The notes: generated from the letters alone by a model not told the origin. DNA of 64,000 nucleotides from Sphingomonas kyeonggiensis (GCF_014196745.1 NZ_JACIEH010000001.1:434001-498000); one strand, 5' to 3'; numbered from the stretch's first letter, positions 17,752 to 27,045 are shown. Numbers and translations: made by a program.

Positions 17752-18634
17752 CGGGCTTCCGGGTCGGCAGGGTGGTGGCGGGCAGGCCGGCGAGCAGCAG
17801 CGCGCCGTCGAGCGGATCGGAGACGGCGTCGGTGAGTCGTGCCACGGTGCGGGCGCGCAGCCAGGGCTTCATCCGCATCGCAAGGCCGCCGGCCAGTGCG
17901 CAGCGCACCGCGCCACGGGCGAAGATCGTCTCGATGAAGCGCTCGATATGCTGGGCCGCGTCCTCGACGATCGATCGGGCGATCGCGTCGTTGTTCTCGG
18001 CATAGTCCATCACCAGCGGGGCGAAGGCGGCATAGTCCTTCGGCGTCGCCGCATCCATCCAGGCGACGGCGCGGGCGGTGTCGTGCCCGAAGCCGGCGGT
18101 GACGGCGTGGCTGAGCGGGGTCACTTCGCTCCGCCCGTCGAGCGCGCGCAGCGCGTGGCGCATCGCGCTGAGGCCCAGCGCGGCACCGCTGCCCTCGTCG
18201 GAGATCGGGAAGCCATAGCCGCCGATGGTGAAGCTGGTCGAGCCGACGCGCACCTCGGCGACGCTGCCGGTGCCGATGATCAAGGTCGCGCCCTCCGCAC
18301 CGTCATGCGCGCCGAGATTGGCGATCGCGGCGTCGGTGACGAACTCGGTCGAGGCGAAGGGGAAGGGCAGGGCGGCGAGCTGCTCGCGCATGCCTGGGCG
18401 CGAGATGCCGGCGATGCCCATGCCGGCGCGGATCGTCGCGACCTGCGCCGCGTCGAGGCCCGCGGCGCCGATCGCCTGGGTCGAAACCTCGCGCAACACC
18501 GCGTGGAGCTTCTCGATGCCGATCCGCGTGTTGGCCGGGCCGCTCTCGCCCGTGCCCAGGATCACGCCGTTCGCGTCCACCAACCGGCTGCGGCAATGGC
18601 TGCCGCCTGCATCTATGCCGAGGAAATAGGCCAT
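17741..18634 (-). CDS. BadF/BadG-family amino-sugar kinase (GlcNAc/MurNAc kinase)
   Basis: The 297-residue protein is an ASKHA-fold ATPase of the BadF/BadG/BcrA/BcrD group, starting with the phosphate-binding GIDAGGSHCRSRL and containing LIIGTGSVAEV and SDEGSGAALGL. Relatives phosphorylate N-acetylglucosamine (NagK-type) or both GlcNAc and MurNAc (MurK-type). Being first in an operon with murQ and nagA favours a kinase acting on MurNAc and/or GlcNAc released from peptidoglycan. The substrate is inferred from context. Confidence 0.85.
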   Translation of the reverse strand: MAYFLGIDAGGSHCRSRLVDANGVILGTGESGPANTRIGIEKLHAVLREVSTQAIGAAGLDAAQVATIRAGMGIAGISRPGMREQLAALPFPFASTEFVTDAAIANLGAHDGAEGATLIIGTGSVAEVRVGSTSFTIGGYGFPISDEGSGAALGLSAMRHALRALDGRSEVTPLSHAVTAGFGHDTARAVAWMDAATPKDYAAFAPLVMDYAENNDAIARSIVEDAAQHIERFIETIFARGAVRCALAGGLAMRMKPWLRARTVARLTDAVSDPLDGALLLAGLPATTLPTRKPDAH

Positions 18635-18805
18635 CTTCGCTCCCTACAGCAGCCGTGCCGGGCTTTGCCATGCCGAACCGCCCGGGGGCCATAATCCACA
18701 GATATGGCTGGCAGTCCCTGTCGGCGCCAAAATAGGTAAATTTACGAGTTTTCCCGCGCGCCGGGCGAGCGCAGAATCCGCGACGGTTCAGCGAGTAAAG
18801 CGGTC

Positions 18806-19045
18806 ATGCAGGCGAGTGTGAAGCGTGGGAAGTCCGAGCCCGAACATAAGGCCGGCGAATGTGGACGGATGGTACTCCGGGACGTCGCGGTCCTTTCGGG
18901 CGAGGAACTGCTCCTGCGTTTCGGCTCTTCGACGCCGCAGCAGCTGATCGACCTCATCGTCGCCGCGATCCGCAAGGGTGACGACGACGAAGTGGCAGCG
19001 ATCGACGGACGGCTGCGGGAAGTCGAGCGGATATCGCGTCAGTAG
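18806..19045 (+). CDS. Small hypothetical protein (79 aa)
   Basis: I do not recognise this gene. The N-terminal third is charged and low in complexity. The C-terminal ~55 residues (VAVLSGEELLLRF to REVERISRQ) look like a compact helical unit rich in Asp/Glu and Arg. It lies between divergent and convergent operons with no obvious ribosome-binding site, so a later start near 18868 is possible. It is soluble with no signal peptide. Confidence 0.5.
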   Translation: MQASVKRGKSEPEHKAGECGRMVLRDVAVLSGEELLLRFGSSTPQQLIDLIVAAIRKGDDDEVAAIDGRLREVERISRQ

Positions 19046-19093
19046 GGGGCTGGCCTTCCCGGCGGTGCTCCCTCGGGCCGGGAAGGCTAGAAC

Positions 19094-20467
19094 CTAGAAC
19101 CGCGCTTCCTCATAGACCCGGCGGATGTCGCCACCCCAATCGCCGTTGAAGCGATCGAGCAGCACCTGCGCCGGCACCTTGCCCGTGCGCACCACCTCGC
19201 GCAGCGGATCGAGGAAGCCGCTCTCATTGTCGCCCGAGGCGTTGAGCCGGCCGCGCGCATTCAGGCCCGCCGCGGCGATGTCGAGCACTTCGCCGGCGAT
19301 GTCCCTGAGCTTGCCGCCGCCCGGCAGCGGCGCGTCGAGGGCGAGCTTCGGCACCGAGCTGCGCAGCGTCTCGCGCTCCTCCATCGACCAGCCCTTCACC
19401 AGGTCCCAGGCCGCATCCAGCGCGCCCTGGTCGTAGAGCAGGCCCACCCAGAGCGCGGGCAGGGCGCAGATCCGGCCCCAGCGGCCGCCATCGGCGCCGC
19501 GCATCTCTAGGAAGGTCTTGAGGCGAACCTCGGGGAATGCGGTCGAGAGATGGTCGGCCCAGTCGTCCATCGTCGGCTTCTGGCCGGGATAGGCGGGCAG
19601 CTCGCCCTTCAGGAAGTCGCGGAAGCTCTGGCCGGCGGCGTCGATGTACTTGCCGTCGCGGTAGACGAAGTACATCGGCACATCGAGCGCGTACTCGGCA
19701 TAGCGCTCATAGCCGAAGCCATCCTCGAACACGAAGGGCAGCATGCCGGTGCGCGCCGGATCGGTATCCGACCAGATGTTCGAGCGGAAGCTCAGGAAGC
19801 CGTTGGGCTTGCCCTCGGTGAAGGGCGAGTTGGCGAAGAGCGCGGTCGCCAGGGGCTGCAGCGCCAGGCCGACGCGAAACTTCTGCGCCATGTCCGCTTC
19901 GGACGCATAGTCCAGGTTCACCTGGATCGTGCAGGTGCGCAGCATCATGTCGAGGCCGAGCGACCCCACCCGCGGCATGTGCTTCAGCATGATGCCATAG
20001 CGGCCCTTGGGCATGATCGGCAGCTCGGCGCGCGTCTTGTCGGGCCACATGCCCAGGCCGAGGAAGTTGAGGCCGAGCTTGTCGCCGACCTGCTTCACCT
20101 GCTCCAGGTGCCGGCCGGTCTCGCCGCAGGTCTCGTGGAGATTCTCCAGCGGCGCGCCCGAAAGCTCGAGCTGGCCGGCGGGCTCCAGGCTCACCGTGCC
20201 GTCGGGACCGGAAAGGGCGATGACGTTGTCGCCCTCCAGCACCGGCGTCCAGCCGAACTGGGTCAGCTCGCCCAGCAGGTCGCGGATGCCGCCCTGCTCG
20301 TCATAGCTGGGGGCGTGGAAGTCCTTGGTCGCGAACACGAACTTCTCGTGCTCGGTACCGATGCGCCAGCGCTCCTTCGGCTTCTCGCCCTTGGCGAAAT
20401 ATTCGATCAGCTGGGCGCGGTCCTCGATCGGGGCCGAAACCTTGTTGCTCTCGGTCTTGGTGCTCAT
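19094..20467 (-). CDS. gshA: Glutamate-cysteine ligase (plant/alphaproteobacterial type)
   Basis: The 457-residue enzyme makes gamma-glutamylcysteine, the first step of glutathione synthesis. RIGTEHEKFVF, GDNVIALSGPDGTVSLEP, GQLELSG and MRGADGGRWGR are typical of the GCS2/plant-type family used by alphaproteobacteria. ATG 20467 (MSTKTES) overlaps the stop of the nitrilase-family gene by four bases, which fixes the start although the frame is open further upstream. Confidence 0.94.
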   Translation of the reverse strand: MSTKTESNKVSAPIEDRAQLIEYFAKGEKPKERWRIGTEHEKFVFATKDFHAPSYDEQGGIRDLLGELTQFGWTPVLEGDNVIALSGPDGTVSLEPAGQLELSGAPLENLHETCGETGRHLEQVKQVGDKLGLNFLGLGMWPDKTRAELPIMPKGRYGIMLKHMPRVGSLGLDMMLRTCTIQVNLDYASEADMAQKFRVGLALQPLATALFANSPFTEGKPNGFLSFRSNIWSDTDPARTGMLPFVFEDGFGYERYAEYALDVPMYFVYRDGKYIDAAGQSFRDFLKGELPAYPGQKPTMDDWADHLSTAFPEVRLKTFLEMRGADGGRWGRICALPALWVGLLYDQGALDAAWDLVKGWSMEERETLRSSVPKLALDAPLPGGGKLRDIAGEVLDIAAAGLNARGRLNASGDNESGFLDPLREVVRTGKVPAQVLLDRFNGDWGGDIRRVYEEARF

Positions 20468-21288
20468 GCGAAGGTCTCGACGGGAGGGATCGGGCGCCGG
20501 TGGCGCAGTACGGGAACGCGGGAACGGACGTCCTCGACGCGGGAAGGATCGATCTCGGCCGAGCCGAGACCCGCTTCCTCGCCCATGTCGAGCAGCACTT
20601 CGCCCCAGGGATCGATGACGAGCGAATGGCCATAGGTGGCGCGGCCATCTTCGTGCTCGCCGGTCTGGGCCGTGGCGATGAGATAGGCGGCGGCCTCGAT
20701 CGCGCGGGCGCGCAGCAGCACGTGCCAATGCGCCTTGCCGGTCGGCCGGGTGAAGGCGGCGGGGACGGCGAGGGCGGTGGCGCCGGCATCGCTCAGTGCG
20801 CGGAACAGGTCCGGGAAGCGCATGTCGTAGCAGATGGCGAGGCCGAGCCTGCCGATCGGCGTATCGACCAGGATCGCGCGCTCGCCGCGATCATAGGTGT
20901 TGGACTCGCGCCAGCTCTCGCCGGTAGCGAGATCGACATCGAACAGGTGCAGCTTGTCGTAGCTCGCGCGGATCGCGCCGGCGTCGTCGATCACGAAGCC
21001 GCGGTTGCGGAACTTGTCGCCTTCGCCCTTCAGCGCCAGCGAGCCGAGATGCACCCAGATACCGTGCTTCGCCGCGGCTTCGCGCGTCGCGGCGAGGACC
21101 AGGTCCTCTTCCTCCGCGACGACATGCTGGCGCGCGCGCTCGCGATTGCCGTCAAGCAGGCCGGACATTTCGGGCGTGAACAGCATTGCGCTGCCCTCCG
21201 CCGCCGCCCGCGCAATCCCATCGGTGATGGTGCGCGCATTGGCGGCCGGATCGATCCCGCTCGTCATTTGCAGCAGGCTGGCCTTCAT
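20464..21288 (-). CDS. Carbon-nitrogen hydrolase (nitrilase superfamily, Nit2-like)
   Basis: The 274-residue protein has the Glu-Lys-Cys triad of the superfamily: Glu in FTPEMSG, Lys in YDKLHLFDV and Cys in LAICYDMRFPDLFRAL. Closest in type are omega-amidase/Nit2 and Nit1-like deaminated-glutathione amidases. Being coupled to gshA (ATGA overlap) favours a role in repair or turnover of glutathione by-products; that is inference. A strong GGGGAGGA site precedes the ATG. Confidence 0.9.
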   Translation of the reverse strand: MKASLLQMTSGIDPAANARTITDGIARAAAEGSAMLFTPEMSGLLDGNRERARQHVVAEEEDLVLAATREAAAKHGIWVHLGSLALKGEGDKFRNRGFVIDDAGAIRASYDKLHLFDVDLATGESWRESNTYDRGERAILVDTPIGRLGLAICYDMRFPDLFRALSDAGATALAVPAAFTRPTGKAHWHVLLRARAIEAAAYLIATAQTGEHEDGRATYGHSLVIDPWGEVLLDMGEEAGLGSAEIDPSRVEDVRSRVPVLRHRRPIPPVETFA

Positions 21289-21312
21289 CGATTTCCTCCC
21301 CGCAGGCCGGGA

Positions 21313-22629
21313 TCAGCCGCGCTTCGGCTTGCCGACGCCGACCAGCTTGAGCCCGGCGCGTTCCGCCTCGGAGGCGGGATAGACGTTGCGCAGGTCGACG
21401 AGCAGCGGCGCCTTGAGCAGTGATTTGATCCGGTCGAGGTCGAGCGCGCGGAACGCATCCCACTCGGTCACGATCACCAGCGCGTCCGCACCTTCTGCAG
21501 CGGCATAGGCGCTCTCGCTGAACTCGACGTTCGGCAGCAACGGCCGGGCCTGCTCAAAGCCTTCGGGGTCATAGGCCTTCACCGTGGCACCGGCATCTTC
21601 CAGCGCGGCGACGATCGAAAGGCTCGGTGCGTCGCGCATATCGTCGGTGTTCGGCTTGAAGGTCAGGCCCAGGATTCCGACGGTCTTGCCGCGGACGTCG
21701 CCGCCCATCGCCTTGATGACCTTGCGGCCCATGGCACGCTTGCGGGCGTCGTTCACCTGCACGGTGGCCTCGACGATGCGCAGCGGAGTCTCGTTGTCTC
21801 CAGCAGTCTTGAGCAGCGCCAGCGTGTCCTTGGGGAAGCACGAGCCGCCATAGCCCGGGCCGGCGTGGAGGAACTTGGCACCGATCCGGTTGTCCATGCC
21901 GATGCCGCGCGCGACTTCCTGCACGTCGGCGCCGACTTCCTCGCACAGATCGGCGATCTCGTTGATGAAGGTGATCTTCACCGCCAGGAACGCGTTCGCC
22001 GCATATTTGATCAGCTCGCTGGTTCGGCGGCCGGTGAACAGGATCGGCGCGCTCTGGTTGAGCGAGAGCGGGCGATAGATCGCGCGCATCACCTCGCGCG
22101 CGTCCTCGTCATCGGTGCCGACGACGACGCGATCGGGACGCTTGAAGTCCTCGATCGCTGCGCCTTCGCGCAGGAACTCGGGGTTGGAGACAACCTTGGC
22201 GCCGGAGTTCGGGGCCACTTCGGCCATGATCCGCTCGACTTCGTCGCCGGTGCCCACCGGCACGGTCGACTTGGTGACGATCACGCTCGGCTTGGTCAGG
22301 TTCTCGGCGATCTCGCGTGCGGCGGCGAAGACATAGCTGAGATCGGCATGGCCATCGCCACGGCGGCTGGGGGTGCCGACGGCGATGAACACGGCATCGG
22401 CATCCTTGACGCCTTCGGCCAGGTCGGTGGTGAAGGAGAGGCGGCCCGCCTTCACGTTCGAGGCGACCAGCGCGTCGAGCCCGGGCTCGTAGATCGGCAT
22501 CACGCCCTGGTGGAGCAGCTCGATCTTGCGGGCGTCCTTGTCGACGCAAACCACCTCGTGGCCGAAGTCAGAAAAACAGGCGCCGGAAACCAGGCCGACA
22601 TAGCCCGTGCCGATCATCGCGATGCGCAA
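21313..22629 (-). CDS. ugd: UDP-glucose 6-dehydrogenase
   Basis: The 438-residue enzyme oxidises UDP-glucose to UDP-glucuronate with two NAD+. It has GTGYVGLVSGACF at the start, KSTVPVGTGDEV, NPEFLREG and the catalytic Cys in GYGGSCFPKDT. A TTG start at 22629 is chosen because it begins exactly at the family N-terminus and has an AAGGGG site eight bases upstream. The frame is open further 5', but that extension is not Ugd-like. The nitrilase-family gene follows after 24 bases. Confidence 0.95.
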   Translation of the reverse strand: MRIAMIGTGYVGLVSGACFSDFGHEVVCVDKDARKIELLHQGVMPIYEPGLDALVASNVKAGRLSFTTDLAEGVKDADAVFIAVGTPSRRGDGHADLSYVFAAAREIAENLTKPSVIVTKSTVPVGTGDEVERIMAEVAPNSGAKVVSNPEFLREGAAIEDFKRPDRVVVGTDDEDAREVMRAIYRPLSLNQSAPILFTGRRTSELIKYAANAFLAVKITFINEIADLCEEVGADVQEVARGIGMDNRIGAKFLHAGPGYGGSCFPKDTLALLKTAGDNETPLRIVEATVQVNDARKRAMGRKVIKAMGGDVRGKTVGILGLTFKPNTDDMRDAPSLSIVAALEDAGATVKAYDPEGFEQARPLLPNVEFSESAYAAAEGADALVIVTEWDAFRALDLDRIKSLLKAPLLVDLRNVYPASEAERAGLKLVGVGKPKRG

Positions 22630-22741
22630 CGTGGATCCCCTTGGGAAGAAACTATGTGTCGCAGATAGCGACGCCTGCGCCCGGGGCAAGGGGCCGCGTG
22701 GCGCTCCTCTCCGGAGCAGGGGGCGAGAAAGGCGCGGGCAA

Positions 22742-22767
22742 CAAAAAAGGCGGCCTGGGGCCGCCTT
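22742..22767 (-). terminator. Rho-independent terminator of the small peptide transcript
   Basis: On the minus strand an 8-bp stem (AAGGCGGC/GCCGCCTT) is followed by a run of T. It ends the transcript that contains the 20-residue peptide gene and its structured 3' region, about 110 bases before the ugd start. This separates that transcript from ugd. Confidence 0.8.
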
Positions 22768-22843
22768 CATATTTGTCGTCCGGGCCGGTCAGCACGGCCT
22801 CACGAGAGGTCGCTCCACCGCCGGCCCGGATGAACGTTCCTAG
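22768..22843 (-). ncRNA. Structured 3' RNA downstream of the small peptide gene
   Basis: Between the peptide stop and the terminator the minus-strand RNA can form a 10-bp stem (22779-22788 with 22821-22830, CCGGGCCGG-type arms). Inside its 32-base loop is a smaller CCTC-TCGT-GAGG hairpin. No reading frame with a ribosome-binding site was seen here. This could be a small regulatory RNA, a dual-function sRNA or simply a stable 3' end. No known RNA family was recognised. Confidence 0.4.
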
Positions 22844-22906
22844 TTAGAACGGACGGATGTCGTTGCCGCCGCCTTCACGGAACAGAAGAGTCAGAAACGC
22901 GAACAT
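22844..22906 (-). CDS. 20-residue peptide of unknown function
   Basis: A minimal gene has a good GGGAGA ribosome-binding site eight bases before ATG 22906 and a TAA stop. The peptide begins with a hydrophobic MFAFLTLLF segment, then REGGG and a polar NDIRPF end. It is too short for a normal membrane helix plus domain. Its own terminator at 22742 and the CtrA-type box 44 bases upstream support real expression. It could be a leader, a small membrane regulator or part of a dual-function RNA. Confidence 0.55.
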   Translation of the reverse strand: MFAFLTLLFREGGGNDIRPF

Positions 22907-22949
22907 TGGTAGTCTCCCATCGGTGCGCACGAGTGCGCGATTCGCGTGG

Positions 22950-22964
22950 TTAAAGATAGCTTAA
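22950..22964. promoter_or_regulatory. CtrA-type binding box TTAA-N7-TTAA
   Basis: The sequence TTAA-AGATAGC-TTAA, followed by C, matches the alphaproteobacterial CtrA consensus TTAA-N7-TTAAC without mismatch. It lies in the divergent region between the small peptide gene (44 bases from its ATG) and the EAL-domain gene at 23067 (about 100 bases from its ATG). It could control either or both. The site is seen directly; binding by CtrA is inferred. Confidence 0.7.
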
Positions 22965-23066
22965 CGATGAATCAATCCGGATTTCTGCGGAGGTGGCTTC
23001 GTCAAAAGCGTTTCGGCGGCGTGATTTAACCGTTCCTTCAAGGGTCTGGGGCTAGGCCTAGGGGGC

Positions 23067-24512
23067 ATGTCGGCACGCAAAGAGCCTTTGGCGCCCTTGG
23101 CCATCACTGCGCCCAGCGCAGTCGTGAACTCCGCGGAACACGCGGAAATCGCGAGGGAATTCGTGCGGGTCCATGGATCGCGCGAAGGCATGGAAGTCAG
23201 CCTTCGCGAGCGTGGGCCCAAGGCACCCGGCAAGCGCGAATTGCACCGGGCAAGTAACGATCGCCATGTCGAGGGACGTTACTGGAGCGTCCTGGGGCTT
23301 TGCGAGATTGCGAATTTTGCCTCGCTTCGCCGTCATTTGGGCCGTGCACGCGCCGATTCGCTGGTGCTCGACGTAGCCCGGCGACTCTCGGACATCGTGC
23401 CCGACATACGCATCGCGGCAGCCGGCCGGGCGGTGATCGAGATCGCCTTCGAACGGGAATCCCCCGAAGAGGCGGCCGACGATATCGACCGGATCAGCAA
23501 GGGTTTCCTGCGCGCGCTCGACCTGGACGGGGAGCCGCACCAGCTCGATATGCATTTCGGCGTGGCCGCCGCGCCCCTGGTCGAGGACGACGAGGTGCTG
23601 CTCGCCGAGGCCGCCGAGTCTGCGCTGGACCAGGCGCGGATCGATGGCCGGGTTGTGATGCTCGATCTGTCGCGCGCCGACCTCGCCTTCGACAAGCTCA
23701 CCCTCATGCGCGAGCTGCCGCGCGCGATCGCCAATGGCGAGATGTTCCTGCAATATCAGCCCAAGGTCCATGTCCGCCGCCAGGAGATCGCCAGCGCCGA
23801 GGCGCTGGTGCGCTGGCAGCACCCGACCCGCGGGCTGATCCTGCCGGGCGACTTCATTTCCGTTGCAGAGCAGGCGGGCGAGATCTCGACCCTGACGCTC
23901 TGGACGCTCCGCCAGGTGATCGAGGACCAGAAGAAGCTGCGTGAGGACGGCTTCGACATGCTGCTCTTCGTCAACATCTCGGGCCAGCTCCTCGCCGATC
24001 CCGCCTTTGTCGACGAAGTGTGCGGCATGCTGGCGACCGCCGACGCCAAGCTCGGCTTCGAGATCACCGAGACTGCGGTGATCCGGGATCCGGAAAGCGC
24101 GATCCGCCATCTCCAGTTCTTCGCCGACAGCGGGGTCACACTGGCCATCGACGATTATGGCGCCGGGCTTTCCTCGCTCGCCTATCTCAAGAAGCTGCCG
24201 GCGCGCGAACTCAAGATCGACAAGATGTTCGTCACGCAGCTGACCAGCAGCAACCGGGATCCGCTGATCGTGCGCTCGACGATCGACCTCGCCCATGCGC
24301 TCGAGATGGAGGTCACCGCCGAGGGCGTGGAGACGCCGTCCGCGCTCGCGCTGCTCAGCGTCATGGGCTGCGACATGGTGCAGGGCTTCCTGATCTCGCG
24401 CCCGCTGGGGCTCGACGCGTTCCGCAAGTTCCTCGCGGACGACGGCCATCTCGAAAATGCGAGCGGCCCCGCGTCGTTCGTCCGGCCCGAGAGCTTCTGG
24501 AAGCGCGCGTGA
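23067..24512 (+). CDS. EAL-domain cyclic-di-GMP phosphodiesterase with degenerate GGDEF
   Basis: The 481-residue soluble protein has an N-terminal GGDEF-like fold (about 65-210) that lacks the GGDEF signature, so it should not make cyclic-di-GMP. An EAL domain follows with an intact EAL near residue 245 ([11 protein letters not shown]), [30 protein letters not shown] and EGVETP. It is predicted to hydrolyse cyclic-di-GMP to pGpG. Its stop overlaps the next kinase gene's start by one base. A CtrA-type box lies upstream. Confidence 0.9.
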   Translation: MSARKEPLAPLAITAPSAVVNSAEHAEIAREFVRVHGSREGMEVSLRERGPKAPGKRELHRASNDRHVEGRYWSVLGLCEIANFASLRRHLGRARADSLVLDVARRLSDIVPDIRIAAAGRAVIEIAFERESPEEAADDIDRISKGFLRALDLDGEPHQLDMHFGVAAAPLVEDDEVLLAEAAESALDQARIDGRVVMLDLSRADLAFDKLTLMRELPRAIANGEMFLQYQPKVHVRRQEIASAEALVRWQHPTRGLILPGDFISVAEQAGEISTLTLWTLRQVIEDQKKLREDGFDMLLFVNISGQLLADPAFVDEVCGMLATADAKLGFEITETAVIRDPESAIRHLQFFADSGVTLAIDDYGAGLSSLAYLKKLPARELKIDKMFVTQLTSSNRDPLIVRSTIDLAHALEMEVTAEGVETPSALALLSVMGCDMVQGFLISRPLGLDAFRKFLADDGHLENASGPASFVRPESFWKRA

Positions 24513-26971
24513 TGCGCGGCATCCTTCGCAGTCTCACATGCCTCGCGCTGTTGCTCGCGGCTCCCGCGCTGGCCCAACAGCCCCCGCAGAAGTCCGCCTT
24601 TCCTGCGGCCATCGAGGCCGAGATCCAGGCCGCCAAGGACAGCATGATGACCGATCAGGCCGTGGCGCTGCGCCATGCGGCCATGATCGACACGCTGGCA
24701 AAGCCTCTTGCCGACCCCCGTCAGCGCATCCTCGCGATGGCGACGGCACGCTGGCTGGCGGCGGAGGCGAACCTGCGCAACGATCAGCCCGGCCGCGCCG
24801 CGCCGCTGCTTCAGGATGGACTGAATCTGATCGCATCGGTGCCCGAGCCGATCAAGCTGCGCGCCGACCTGCTGATGTCCCAGGGCGCGTTGTTCATGGC
24901 CCGCGACCAGGCGGTGAAGGCGCTCGACAGCTATCAGAACGCCTATCGAGTCTTCGGCGAGGCGAAGGAGCTGCGCGGCCAGGCGGTCGCGCTGCAGAAT
25001 ATCGCCTCGCTCTATTTCTCGGCGAACGACAATGCGCGGGCCGAGCAATATTACCGGCAAGCGGCCGATCTCTATGACAGCGATCCGGCACTGTCCCTGT
25101 CGCTGCACAATAATCGCGGCAATGTCCTCTTCGCGATGGACCGCAATGTCGAGGCCGGTCGCGAATATGAAGCGGCGATCAACATCGCGCGCACCATGGG
25201 CAAGCCGGTTCTCGAAGCGCGCATCCTGAGCAACTATGCCCGCAGCCAGGTCGCGCTCAAGCGCTTCGACGTTGCAAACCAGCTGACGACGCGCGGTTTC
25301 GAGCTGCTCAAGGGCGCGGATGCGGATACGCTGCACCGGCATCTTCTCGCGACTGCCGCCGTGCTCGCTTCGGAACGGGGTGACAATGGCCATGCCGTCC
25401 GGCTGATTCGCGAAGCCTTTGCCGGCCTCGACCTGACCAAGACGACCGTGGAATTCCGCAGTGACCACCTCTACGCCTATCAGATATTCGACCGTGCAGG
25501 CGCCTCGATCGATGCCCTCGATCACCTGAGGGCGGCAAAGCGCATCAGCGACGAGGCGGCCAAGGTGGCGACGACGACCAGCGCCGCGCTGATGGCGGCC
25601 AAGTTCAATTGGGCGAAGCAGCGGAACGATATCCTGGAGCTCCAGAACCGCGAGGTCGAGAATCGCGCCCGCACCCAGCTGACCATGTTCCTGCTGATCG
25701 GTGCCGCGACGGTGATCGTCATGGGCGCGCTCGGCTGGGGCCTCGTCACCATCCGCCGCAGCCGCAACAAGGTGCGCGCCGCCAACATCGTGCTGGGCGA
25801 GACCAATGTCGCGCTCGAAAAGGCGCTCAAGGCCAAGACCGAGTTCCTGGCGACGACCAGCCACGAGATCCGTACGCCGCTGAACGGCATCCTGGGCATG
25901 ACCCAGGTCATGCTGTCCGATCCGAAGCTGGAGGAGCGGACCCGCGAGCGGATCGGCATCGTGCACGGCGCCGGCGTCACGATGCGCGCGCTGGTCGACG
26001 ACATTCTCGACGTCGCGAAGATGGAGACGGGCAATCTCAGCGTCGAGGCGGCGCCGATGGACCTGTGCGCCACGCTCCGCGAAGTCACCAAGCTCTGGGA
26101 GGAGCAGGCGCGGGCGAAGGGGCTGTCGTTCAAGCTCGAGCTCAGCCACGCGCCGCACTGGATCGTCAGCGACGCCACCCGCATGCGCCAGGTGGTGTTC
26201 AACCTGCTCTCCAACGCGATCAAGTTCACCGAGAAGGGCGGCGTCACGCTGCGCGCCGTGGCGGAAGGTGAGGGCGACGCCCGCCGCCTGAAGCTCGCTA
26301 TCGAGGATACCGGCATCGGCATCCCGCCGGAGAAGTTCGAGGAGATCTTCGAGAGCTTCCGCCAGGTCGACACCAGCACCACGCGCCGCTTCGGCGGCAC
26401 CGGACTGGGCCTCGCCATCTGCCGTAACCTCGCCCGTGCGCTGGGGGGCGACATCATGGTCGAGAGCGAGGACGGCAAGGGCTCGCGCTTCATCGTCGAC
26501 CTGCCGCTCGTGCCCGCAGAGGCGCCCGCGGCGGCCGCCGCCAGCGAGAGCGCAGGCGGGCTCGACCTGGTCGTGCTCGACAGGAACCCGATCGCCCGCT
26601 CGATGCTGCGCACCCTGCTCGAGCCGCGCGTCGCCCGGCTGCGCTTCGCCGGCTCGGTCGCCGAGGCGCTGCCGATGCTCGCGGAGGCGGGCGTCGGCCA
26701 TCTGCTGGCCGACGAGGGCACGCTGAAGGCCGAAGCCGATGGCCCGATCCAGGCGCTCGCCGCGCTGCGTGCCGGCGCCGAAAGCGTGCCGCACACCATT
26801 CTCTGGCTCAAGCCCGATGCGGAGACCTCGGCTGAGCTGATTGCGGCAAGTGGCTGCAGAATAATCGAAAAACCCGTTACCGGGGCAGCCCTGATTGATG
26901 CTATTATTCCACCCGCGGAAGAAAATTCCGATAAGCGGAAGGGGGACCCGCTTGTATCTCGGGCGGCTTAG
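24512..26971 (+). CDS. Hybrid histidine kinase with exported TPR sensor region
   Basis: The 819-residue protein begins with a signal peptide (LALLLAAPALAQQ), followed by about 350 residues of TPR-like helical repeats predicted to be periplasmic and a membrane helix at about 391-413. The kinase core has HisKA His451 in SHEIRTPLNGI and an HATPase with NLLSNAIKF, DTGIGI and GTGLGLAI. The C-terminal ~110 residues are receiver-like (LDLVVLDRN, LLADEG, IIEKPV) but divergent. ATG 24512 is chosen because it overlaps the previous stop and starts the signal peptide. Confidence 0.9.
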   Translation: MRGILRSLTCLALLLAAPALAQQPPQKSAFPAAIEAEIQAAKDSMMTDQAVALRHAAMIDTLAKPLADPRQRILAMATARWLAAEANLRNDQPGRAAPLLQDGLNLIASVPEPIKLRADLLMSQGALFMARDQAVKALDSYQNAYRVFGEAKELRGQAVALQNIASLYFSANDNARAEQYYRQAADLYDSDPALSLSLHNNRGNVLFAMDRNVEAGREYEAAINIARTMGKPVLEARILSNYARSQVALKRFDVANQLTTRGFELLKGADADTLHRHLLATAAVLASERGDNGHAVRLIREAFAGLDLTKTTVEFRSDHLYAYQIFDRAGASIDALDHLRAAKRISDEAAKVATTTSAALMAAKFNWAKQRNDILELQNREVENRARTQLTMFLLIGAATVIVMGALGWGLVTIRRSRNKVRAANIVLGETNVALEKALKAKTEFLATTSHEIRTPLNGILGMTQVMLSDPKLEERTRERIGIVHGAGVTMRALVDDILDVAKMETGNLSVEAAPMDLCATLREVTKLWEEQARAKGLSFKLELSHAPHWIVSDATRMRQVVFNLLSNAIKFTEKGGVTLRAVAEGEGDARRLKLAIEDTGIGIPPEKFEEIFESFRQVDTSTTRRFGGTGLGLAICRNLARALGGDIMVESEDGKGSRFIVDLPLVPAEAPAAAAASESAGGLDLVVLDRNPIARSMLRTLLEPRVARLRFAGSVAEALPMLAEAGVGHLLADEGTLKAEADGPIQALAALRAGAESVPHTILWLKPDAETSAELIAASGCRIIEKPVTGAALIDAIIPPAEENSDKRKGDPLVSRAA

Positions 26972-27045
26972 GGCGATAGCACACCGGACATGACAAAAAC
27001 GGTCGCGCGCATCTCGGGGAAACCGGTCGCCACGGGCGGACGGGC

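Noticed and set aside
18742..18975. Minus-strand 77-codon frame opposite the small hypothetical gene
   Set aside because: Ser/Arg-rich shadow composition; the plus-strand frame has a more protein-like C-terminal half.
20468..20728. N-terminal extension of gshA
   Set aside because: The extra residues are Arg-rich and overlap the nitrilase-family gene; the ATGA overlap at 20464-20467 marks the true start.
24182..26794. Long open frame of 870 codons on the minus strand
   Set aside because: It lies opposite the hybrid kinase gene, has no family motifs and is rich in Arg/His/Asp as expected for the antisense of a GC-rich gene.
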